This document shows positions 1 through 4,835 of a DNA stretch of 6,012 nucleotides, in pieces (the stretch's first letter is position 1; every line of letters begins with the position of its first letter). The stretch covers positions 1 to 6,012 of the forward strand of contig WRIO01000079.1 in NCBI GenBank assembly GCA_009782695.1, written 5' to 3'. The position numbers were made by a program, and so were the translations under genes. The notes below the pieces were generated by a model. The model was not told the origin of the DNA. It saw nothing but the letters and a program-made list of their open reading frames with translations, and made no database searches. This DNA is from Candidatus Cloacimonadota bacterium (lineage in GTDB: Bacteria; Cloacimonadota; Cloacimonadia; Cloacimonadales; WRIO01).

Positions 1-355
1 TAGCGTTTCCCTTTCCTGTCACCGACTGTTTGATTTCACGAGGTGAAAAAGAGAATATTGGTATATGCTGGTGAGCTAATGTATATAATATCACTCCCCT
101 TGCCTCCCCTAGTGTGAAAGCAGATTGTATATTTTTGCCGTAAAAGATAGCCTCGACTGCGGCAACAGTAGGCTTGTACTCTTCACAAATTTTTTCTAAA
201 CTTGCTCCCATAAAAAGTAGCTTATCTTCTAGCTTACATATCTTATCTAGCTTAATAATATCGTATCCAGCGGCTATTATTCGACTATTCTCTACATGTA
301 ATATGCCTATGCCACACCTTCTACTGCCAGGGTCTACTCCGATGATTACAGACAA
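1..355 (-). CDS. ruvC: RuvC, Holliday junction resolvase (3' end outside window)
   Basis: RuvC cuts four-way Holliday junctions during recombination and repair, working as a dimer with the RuvAB branch-migration motor. I translated 118 codons before the window edge. The first acidic catalytic residue is D8 in IIGVDPGSR (E. coli D7). The second is E68 in VEAIFYGKN (E. coli E66), with F71 at the place of the junction-wedging phenylalanine. PREIKQSVTGKGNA (105-118) is the conserved basic region. The last DxxD acidic pair would lie beyond base 1, so completeness cannot be judged. The start is taken as TTG at 355-353: it puts the first Asp at the normal position, an in-frame stop lies two codons upstream (the yebC TAA), and there is no ATG or GTG nearby. 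Only a weak GGA precedes it, so translation probably depends on coupling to yebC three bases upstream. Identity is firm; the start is likely. Confidence 0.95.
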   Translation of the reverse strand, partial: MSVIIGVDPGSRRCGIGILHVENSRIIAAGYDIIKLDKICKLEDKLLFMGASLEKICEEYKPTVAAVEAIFYGKNIQSAFTLGEARGVILYTLAHQHIPIFSFSPREIKQSVTGKGNA

Positions 356-358
356 AGG

Positions 359-1108
359 TTAGTCCAGATTTATTTTATTCATCACATCATCAGATATCTC
401 AAAGTTCGCATATAGGTTTTGCACATCGTCAAGGTCTTCCAGCTTATCTATTAGTTTTATCAGTTTTTCTGCAACATCATCTGCGTTGATTATGTTTTTG
501 GGAAGCATTGTTAGTTCTGCTTTTTCGATGGTATAACCATTTTCTTCGAAAGTTGAAGATACCTTATATAAATCAGTTGGAGCAGTATAAACATAAAAAA
601 TATCATCGACTACTTTTATATCATCAGCACCAAAATCTAGGGCTTGCATCATAAAATCATCTTCATTTTTCCCTTCGATTTTTATTTCGATAGAACCTTT
701 TCTTTCAAAGTTCCAAGCTACTGCACCACTTTCAGCAAGATTTCCACCATATTTTGATAAACAATGGCGAATTTCTGCAACGGATCGGTTCTTATTATCT
801 GTGGTTACTTCTATTATCAACGCAACCCCGTTGTGCCCGTATCCTTCATAAGTTACCTCTTCATAAGCAGCTCCCTCTATTTCGCCAGTGCCTCTCTTGA
901 TAGCCTTCTCAATGTTATCTTTGGGCATATTCGCACCCTTTGCAGTCTGAACAGCAGTGCGTAGCCTAGGGTTCGATGACAAGTCGCCTCCTCCGTCTCT
1001 GGCTGCAAGGATTATTTCTTTTACTATTCTAGTAAATATTTTACCTCTTTTGGCATCTGCTGCTCCTTTTTTATGCTTGATAGAACTCCATTTATTGTGT
1101 CCTGACAT
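359..1108 (-). CDS. yebC: YebC/TACO1-family translation factor
   Basis: This is a full-length, 249-residue member of the YebC/TACO1 family, close to the usual family length. Such proteins were long annotated as transcriptional regulators. More recent work on bacterial YebC and mitochondrial TACO1 points to ribosome binding and relief of stalling at proline-rich stretches; which role applies here is not visible in the sequence. The N-terminal signature MSGHNKWSSIKHKK (1-14) is intact, followed by the helical domain with NPRLRTAVQTAKGANMPKDN (46-65). The middle domain carries YEGYG (87-91) and TDNKNRSVAEIRH (103-115), and the acidic C-terminal motif LEDLDDVQNLYANFEI lies at 223-238. The start is supported by GGAGGAT at 1117-1111, a strong Shine-Dalgarno just ahead of the ATG. 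ruvC follows three bases after the stop in the same frame, so the two are probably one transcript. Confidence 0.97.
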   Translation of the reverse strand: MSGHNKWSSIKHKKGAADAKRGKIFTRIVKEIILAARDGGGDLSSNPRLRTAVQTAKGANMPKDNIEKAIKRGTGEIEGAAYEEVTYEGYGHNGVALIIEVTTDNKNRSVAEIRHCLSKYGGNLAESGAVAWNFERKGSIEIKIEGKNEDDFMMQALDFGADDIKVVDDIFYVYTAPTDLYKVSSTFEENGYTIEKAELTMLPKNIINADDVAEKLIKLIDKLEDLDDVQNLYANFEISDDVMNKINLD

Positions 1109-1110
1109 CT

Positions 1111-1117
1111 ATCCTCC
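1111..1117 (-). promoter_or_regulatory. Shine-Dalgarno of yebC
   Basis: GGAGGAT lies two bases ahead of the yebC ATG at 1108, giving four bases between GGAGG and the start codon. This is a strong match to the anti-Shine-Dalgarno end of 16S rRNA. It fixes the start and indicates an organism that uses SD-led initiation. Confidence 0.8.
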
Positions 1118-1159
1118 GATACTAAAAATTTATTTATCTTATTGATTTATATAAGAATA

Positions 1160-1186
1160 CCAAAATAAAAAAATGCGTTTTTTTGG
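1160..1186 (-). other. AT-rich inverted repeat in metF-yebC spacer, possible weak terminator
   Basis: The 150-base spacer 1109-1258 contains one clear dyad. On the plus strand CCAAAA, a bulged T and AAA can pair with TTTTTTTGG, giving nine base pairs around a short loop that includes TGCG. It lies 73 bases downstream of the metF stop and could end metF transcription. However, the stem is nearly all A-T and no clean U-run follows it on the minus strand. Overlapping it on the minus strand is a possible yebC promoter: TTGCCA (1189-1184), 16 bases, then TATTTT (1167-1162). The two readings compete, and both are tentative. Nothing else stands out in this spacer. Confidence 0.3.
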
Positions 1187-1258
1187 CAAGTTATTTTTTG
1201 AAAATCCACATTAGATGTTAAGATTTTAAAAAGTTTCTTTATGTTTCTTCAAAAGGGT

Positions 1259-2197
1259 TCAAAACACTCTTTTTACAACATCGACTATATCTTTACCGTT
1301 TCCCATTGTAAAATAATGGATACCATGACAACCAGAACCGAGCATTTTTAAGCTAAAATCACAAGCGTGTTCTATTCCTATATCATAAGCAATACTTTTA
1401 TCTTTTGCTTGCATAATTTTATTTTCCAATGCGATAGGTATGTTTATAGAATAATTATTCTTTAGTGAAAGGAGCAAACTACTTGATGTCAATGGTTTTA
1501 GACCAGGTATGACAGGAACATTTATTCCCACTTGTCCTATTTTATCAAGCCAATCGAGTATTGTATCAGGCTCATAACAGAGCTGGGTAATGATATAATC
1601 GGCTCCTGCATCTATTTTTCGTTTCAAGTTTTTGATATCCTTCTCCAAGCTACTAGCTTCTTTGTGTTTTTCAGGATATCCAGCTACTCCTATGCAAAAG
1701 TCAATAGCTTGATATCTATCTTCGGTGTTTATAAATTTCGGTCGCTTCATCGAATCGATTTGCGAGACTAGTTCACTAGCATACCGATAACCTCCATCGA
1801 CGGGTTGAAACTCTTCGTTAGCAGTAGCAGGGTCACCCCTGAGGGCAAGCACATTATCTATCTCTAAAAATGAAAAGTCTATCAGAGTGTCTTCGACCAT
1901 TATTTTGTTCATACCTGCACAGACAAAATGTGGAACTACTTCTACGTTGTATTTATATTTGATAGCTGCACACAGTCCTAATGGGTTGACATGCTTTTTT
2001 ATAATAATGTCTACATCGTCATGGGTAAACTTAGTTATTTTTAAAGGATGATATGTTATGTTCACAAAAGCAGGTTGGTATGGCAATATCCTTTCGATAG
2101 TTGTAAATAACGAGTTTATCGATTTGTTCTTGAAAGGAGGAGTGATTTCTATAGAGAAAAACTTTTTTTCTTGTTTTATTAAATCTATAAGTTTCAT
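1259..2197 (-). CDS. metF: Methylenetetrahydrofolate reductase (MetF)
   Basis: MetF reduces 5,10-methylene-THF to 5-methyl-THF with FAD and a nicotinamide cofactor, supplying the methyl group for methionine synthesis. It is a soluble TIM-barrel protein. This copy has 312 residues, slightly longer than E. coli MetF (296). Visible family marks are E17 in FFSIEITPP (equivalent to catalytic E28), T48-Y49 in NITYHP, D122 in ALRGDPA (equivalent to D120, flavin contact), FCIGVAGYPEKH (167-178), DAGADYIITQ (196-205, with substrate-contacting Q205), IPGLKP (230-235) and the closing strand HYFTMGN (294-300). The GYPEKH and YFTMGN wording resembles Bacteroidetes-type MetF as I recall it. The start at 2197 has GGTGAG three bases upstream, a usable but tightly spaced Shine-Dalgarno. 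The gene stands 76 bases after nrdJ and could be read through from it or have its own promoter. All expected active-site positions are present. Confidence 0.95.
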   Translation of the reverse strand: MKLIDLIKQEKKFFSIEITPPFKNKSINSLFTTIERILPYQPAFVNITYHPLKITKFTHDDVDIIIKKHVNPLGLCAAIKYKYNVEVVPHFVCAGMNKIMVEDTLIDFSFLEIDNVLALRGDPATANEEFQPVDGGYRYASELVSQIDSMKRPKFINTEDRYQAIDFCIGVAGYPEKHKEASSLEKDIKNLKRKIDAGADYIITQLCYEPDTILDWLDKIGQVGINVPVIPGLKPLTSSSLLLSLKNNYSINIPIALENKIMQAKDKSIAYDIGIEHACDFSLKMLGSGCHGIHYFTMGNGKDIVDVVKRVF

Positions 2198-2223
2198 ATA
2201 CTCACCACTAAAAGTTTATATCC

Positions 2224-2251
2224 CACCCCCTTTATGCTAAAAAAGGGGGTG
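2224..2251. terminator. GC-rich hairpin between nrdJ and metF
   Basis: CACCCCCTTT (2224-2233) and AAAGGGGGTG (2242-2251) form a perfect ten-base-pair stem with an eight-base loop. It is by far the most stable hairpin in the intergenic DNA. It begins 22 bases after the nrdJ stop and ends 26 bases before the metF start. On the minus strand no U-run follows the second arm, so it is not a textbook intrinsic terminator. It may instead act as a 3' stabilising structure for nrdJ mRNA, a partial terminator, or a barrier that sets the nrdJ to metF ratio. Confidence 0.5.
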
Positions 2252-2265
2252 TTTAAATATTAAAC
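2251..2265. repeat. Small palindrome abutting the nrdJ-metF hairpin
   Basis: GTTTAA and TTAAAC flank a three-base centre (ATA on the plus strand), a perfect six-base inverted repeat. It shares its first base with the strong hairpin at 2224-2251 and lies eight bases after the nrdJ stop. It could extend the stacked structure in the 3' region of nrdJ mRNA or be a protein-binding site; the sequence alone does not decide. Confidence 0.35.
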
Positions 2266-2273
2266 TTGTGATA

Positions 2274-4535
2274 TTAGCATCTACTAAAACCACAGCCCAT
2301 AGTAGGACAAACCATACAGCCTTGTTCTCTTCGTAAAGTGCAACCACAATAAGGACATACTTCTCCGAGGGATATTTTTCCAGAATCGAAACGAGCGATT
2401 TCATTTACCTTAATACCCCCGTTTATTTTTCCTTGGTTTTGCAATGTAAGAAATGTTTCCAGAGCCCTCGCTACACCGTCGGCACAAGATTCTATCATTT
2501 CTTTTTTCACTCGATATGGGTTTGGGCAGCGGATTCCTTTTAAATGTCGAATTATCGACTCCAATTTCACATTCGCTCGCAAAGCTGTAGAAACTAATCT
2601 CCCCATCGCTTCGAGCTGTGCAGAAGCACAACCGCCAACTTTCCCAAGCTGGATGAATACTTCACAAGGACCTAGCTCATCACAGTTTACAGTTACGTAT
2701 AAATTTCCGCAAGCAGTCTCTATTTTGCTAGTGATACCAGAGGTTATTTCTGGCCTCTTACGTGGTTTTATCTTTGTGTCGTCACTGGTAGACTCATCTA
2801 TTTTTTGGGTCTTGCTTACTTGCAACACTTGATCTTCGCGAGATCCGTCACGATAAACAGTTAATCCTTTACAACCGAGCTTCCATGCAGTCTCATAGGT
2901 TTCTTTTACATCATTCTCTGTGGCTTCATTTGGTAAGTTTATAGTCTTGGATACAGCATTATCAGTATATTTTTGAAATGTTGCCAGCATCTTTATGTGC
3001 CATTCAACTGGTATTATGTGAGAAGTCACAAAAATTTTGTGTATATCATCAGGGATTTCTGATAAACCTTCTATCCCCTCGTTTTCTAGTATTCTTGCCA
3101 TTAACTGCTCTGTGTAAATTCCTCTGACTTTTATTGCTTCTTCCAAAATTTTATTTGCATATTTCAAGAATTTATTATCCATCACTTTTTTAGTATAATA
3201 CAGGTTAAATTCGGGTTCTATCCCACCTGACGTTTCTAACAGCATAGAGATTGTGCCTGTCGGAGCTATGGTGGTAACAGTGGCATTTCTTATACCGTTT
3301 TTCTTTATTTTCTTCAGTAGGCTATCCCAATCTAGGTTCTTTTTCTCTCTTTTGAATGTCCCTTTATCATAAACACTACCCTTAAAATTCGGAAATTGAC
3401 CTTTTTCTAAAGCCATTTCCATGCTTTTTTCTTTACCATAATAGTCTATAAACTCCATGACATCACCAGCAAAACTAATTGCCTCCTCACTGTTATAAGG
3501 GATTCCCATTTTATATAACAAATGAGCCCAACCCATTACGCCGAGCCCTATTTTACGATTTGCTTGCACTATCTTTTCTATCTCAGGAAGAGGAAACTTG
3601 TTCTTGTCTATCACGCAATCAAGGAATTCTACACTGTCGCGAACAACTTGCTTTAAATGATCCCAATCAAACTGATTGTTCTGGTAAAAAACTGTCAGAT
3701 TTATAGATCCCAGATTACAAGCTTCATTTGGTAACAGTGGTTGTTCACCGCATGGATTTGTGCTTTCTATAGACCCAATATGAGGGGTAGGGTTGTATTC
3801 GTTTATTCTATCAAGGAAGATGATACCTGGCTCTCCGTTTTTGTGAGCAAGCTTCACTATCTTTGCAAAAACATCCCTTGCTTTCAAGGTCTGTATCACC
3901 CTTTTGTCTCGAGGAGATATCAAATCATATTCTTCATCCTCTTGCACTGCTCTCATAAAAGCATCAGTTACTCCTACACTTATATTAAAATTCGTTAGCT
4001 CTGTTGTCTTTTCTTTTGCTGTAATAAAATCTAAAATATCTGGGTGGTCTATGCTTAAGATTGCCATATTCGCACCTCTTCGTGTGCCTCCCTGCTTTAC
4101 TGCATTTGTAGCAGAATTAAACACTTGCAAAAAAGCTAAAGGACCACTACTAACTCCATTTGTAGAAAGTACTCTAGAATTTGCTTCACGTAATTTTGAA
4201 AAACTAAATCCAGTACCACCACCACTCTTATGAATCAATGCCGCATTCTTTATCGTGGTAAATATGCTATCCATACTGTCCTCTATGGGTAGCACAAAAC
4301 AAGCGGACAGCTGCTGTAGATCATTTCCAGCATTCATCAATGTAGGCGAATTTGGTAAAAATGCCAAAGAATCAAGTAAGTTGTAGAACTTTTTATAATT
4401 GACCTTATCTTTCCCTGCGATATTTGCCGCTACTCTTTTTACCAAACCTTCCCAATTCTCGATTGCTTTTCCTTCTTGATCTTTTCGAAAATACCTTTCT
4501 TCTAAAATCTTTAAAGCATTCTCTGTTAACTTCAT
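2274..4535 (-). CDS. nrdJ: Adenosylcobalamin-dependent (class II) ribonucleotide reductase NrdJ
   Basis: NrdJ reduces ribonucleotides to deoxyribonucleotides using a cysteine thiyl radical generated from adenosylcobalamin, without oxygen or a second subunit. With the start at 4535 it has 753 residues. The catalytic motif is N260-P-C262-G-E264, with C262 the radical cysteine. C79 (LSACFVLPIEDS) and C273 (NEACNLGSINL) are the expected reducing pair. GGGTGFSFSKLR (105-116) and APTGTISMLLETSGG (424-438) are conserved barrel loops. A low-complexity linker near 570-600 leads to a TSCPD-type domain (about 605-695). The tail carries seven cysteines (C727, C730, C732, C740, C743, C748, C753), probably metal-binding and/or redox-relay. 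No N-terminal ATP-cone is visible, so overall dATP inhibition of the usual type is not expected. An in-frame TTG at 4580 would add 15 residues, but AGAGGTG directly ahead of the ATG at 4535 and the family N-terminus favour the shorter form. Confidence 0.97.
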   Translation of the reverse strand: MKLTENALKILEERYFRKDQEGKAIENWEGLVKRVAANIAGKDKVNYKKFYNLLDSLAFLPNSPTLMNAGNDLQQLSACFVLPIEDSMDSIFTTIKNAALIHKSGGGTGFSFSKLREANSRVLSTNGVSSGPLAFLQVFNSATNAVKQGGTRRGANMAILSIDHPDILDFITAKEKTTELTNFNISVGVTDAFMRAVQEDEEYDLISPRDKRVIQTLKARDVFAKIVKLAHKNGEPGIIFLDRINEYNPTPHIGSIESTNPCGEQPLLPNEACNLGSINLTVFYQNNQFDWDHLKQVVRDSVEFLDCVIDKNKFPLPEIEKIVQANRKIGLGVMGWAHLLYKMGIPYNSEEAISFAGDVMEFIDYYGKEKSMEMALEKGQFPNFKGSVYDKGTFKREKKNLDWDSLLKKIKKNGIRNATVTTIAPTGTISMLLETSGGIEPEFNLYYTKKVMDNKFLKYANKILEEAIKVRGIYTEQLMARILENEGIEGLSEIPDDIHKIFVTSHIIPVEWHIKMLATFQKYTDNAVSKTINLPNEATENDVKETYETAWKLGCKGLTVYRDGSREDQVLQVSKTQKIDESTSDDTKIKPRKRPEITSGITSKIETACGNLYVTVNCDELGPCEVFIQLGKVGGCASAQLEAMGRLVSTALRANVKLESIIRHLKGIRCPNPYRVKKEMIESCADGVARALETFLTLQNQGKINGGIKVNEIARFDSGKISLGEVCPYCGCTLRREQGCMVCPTMGCGFSRC

Positions 4536-4539
4536 AATA

Positions 4540-4546
4540 CACCTCT
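4540..4546 (-). promoter_or_regulatory. Shine-Dalgarno that sets the nrdJ start
   Basis: AGAGGTG lies four bases before the ATG at 4535, with six bases between GAGG and the start codon. It decides between this ATG and the in-frame TTG at 4580. The 15 residues the TTG would add (MLHITITIFN...) read like translated AT-rich leader rather than protein. Confidence 0.8.
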
Positions 4547-4584
4547 TCCTATTAAAAATCGTTATAGTTATATGTAACAAGTAA

Positions 4585-4601
4585 TTACATTATTTTCTCC
4601 T
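4585..4601 (-). promoter_or_regulatory. Shine-Dalgarno plus ATG-TAA start-stop element in nrdJ leader
   Basis: AGGAG (4601-4597), six bases, then ATG (4590-4588) followed at once by TAA (4587-4585). The spacing is right for ribosome loading, yet the reading frame is one codon long. It lies about 50 bases ahead of the real nrdJ start. Start-stop elements can park ribosomes or modulate the downstream start; here it may equally be chance in AT-rich DNA. The AGGAG could also pair with the nearby TCCT (4610-4607) in a small hairpin. Confidence 0.4.
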
Positions 4602-4624
4602 AAAAAAGGAAATATAGGAAAACA

Positions 4625-4651
4625 TTTCTAAAATATTGATATTTTTGTCAA
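4625..4651 (-). promoter_or_regulatory. Candidate nrdJ promoter with palindromic operator
   Basis: TTGACA (4651-4646), a perfect -35 box, is followed after 15 bases by TAGAAA (4630-4625), a four-of-six -10 match; the spacing is slightly short. An A-rich tract upstream (about 4652-4676) resembles an UP element. The bases between and touching the two boxes form a palindrome, AAAATAT and ATATTTT around a two-base centre (4630-4645), well placed for a repressor to block polymerase. An alternative -10 is TATATT at 4616-4611, but it has no good -35. Confidence 0.45.
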
Positions 4652-4698
4652 TAGTAATTTTTAATTTTTTTTTTGTGTTGATAAATCGAAGGTTACGA

Positions 4699-4719
4699 TT
4701 ATGTCATTATTTTATGTCA
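4699..4719 (-). repeat. Direct repeat TGACATAA x2, 13-base period
   Basis: TGACATAA occurs at 4719-4712 and again at 4706-4699, separated by five A/T bases. The ACATAA core also makes up both arms of the palindrome at 4795-4810, so these may be half-sites for one DNA-binding protein. Confidence 0.5.
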
Positions 4720-4733
4720 GTGCTTTTTCAAAG

Positions 4734-4768
4734 AAAACACAATTTTCAAAAGTGCATTTTTGTGTTTT
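4734..4768. repeat. Inverted repeat in the mnmG-nrdJ spacer
   Basis: AAAACACAA (4734-4742) and TTGTGTTTT (4760-4768) are perfect nine-base arms around a 17-base loop. A smaller alternative hairpin, CAAAA and TTTTG with loop ATGCAC on the minus strand, overlaps the arm and loop, so the two cannot form together. On the plus strand a T-run follows the second arm, but there is no plus-strand gene to terminate. It could mark the 3' end of the mnmG transcript or be a leader structure. Confidence 0.4.
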
Positions 4769-4794
4769 TTTTTCCTTTGATAATCGCTATCGTC

Positions 4795-4810
4795 ACATAA
4801 TATATTATGT
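4795..4810. promoter_or_regulatory. Perfect 16-base palindrome resembling an NrdR box
   Basis: ACATAATATATTATGT is its own reverse complement. Against the published NrdR-box consensus acaCwAtATaTwGtgt it agrees at 14 of 16 positions; the two mismatches are the symmetric C4 and G13. NrdR represses ribonucleotide reductase genes, and this site lies upstream of nrdJ, 260 bases before its start. NrdR boxes usually occur in phased pairs, and I see no good second box at the expected spacing. The site is AT-rich, so chance similarity is possible. Confidence 0.4.
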
Positions 4811-4830
4811 TAGACGCCATGTGGATGCAA
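4802..4830 (-). promoter_or_regulatory. Weak promoter candidate just after mnmG
   Basis: TTGCAT (4830-4825), 17 bases, then TAATAT (4807-4802) on the minus strand. Both boxes are partial matches. The -10 lies inside the palindrome at 4795-4810, which is how an NrdR-type repressor site would be placed. If real, it would give nrdJ a leader of about 260 bases. Confidence 0.2.
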
Positions 4831-4835
4831 CAATC

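Larger units (their letters stand above)
4536..4835. other. 300-base non-coding region between mnmG and nrdJ
   Basis: No protein-coding stretch is credible here on either strand. Read toward nrdJ, it holds a perfect 16-base palindrome (4795-4810), a long-looped inverted repeat (4734-4768) and a TGACATAA direct repeat (4699-4719). Next come an imperfect hairpin with ATAATCG and CGATTTAT arms (4681-4702), an A-rich tract (about 4652-4676) and a promoter candidate with an embedded palindrome (4625-4651). Last are a start-stop element (4585-4601) and the nrdJ Shine-Dalgarno. I looked for a cobalamin riboswitch core, expected ahead of some B12-related genes, and did not find it. Confidence 0.7.

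Noticed and set aside
2198..2273. SAM-type riboswitch ahead of metF
   Set aside because: The spacer is only 76 bases and shows one simple hairpin and a small palindrome, not a multi-helix riboswitch fold.
3479..4233. Plus-strand reading frames of 75-109 codons opposite nrdJ
   Set aside because: They lie antisense to a strongly conserved gene, lack convincing start signals and resemble no protein family; they are frame shadows.
4536..4580. Longer nrdJ starting at the in-frame TTG at 4580 (768 residues)
   Set aside because: The extra 15 residues have no family counterpart, and the ATG at 4535 has a far better Shine-Dalgarno.
4536..4835. Cobalamin riboswitch ahead of the B12-dependent nrdJ
   Set aside because: Read on the minus strand, the region has no recognisable B12-box core or the conserved GC-rich junction segments. 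It is nearly all A/T repeats.
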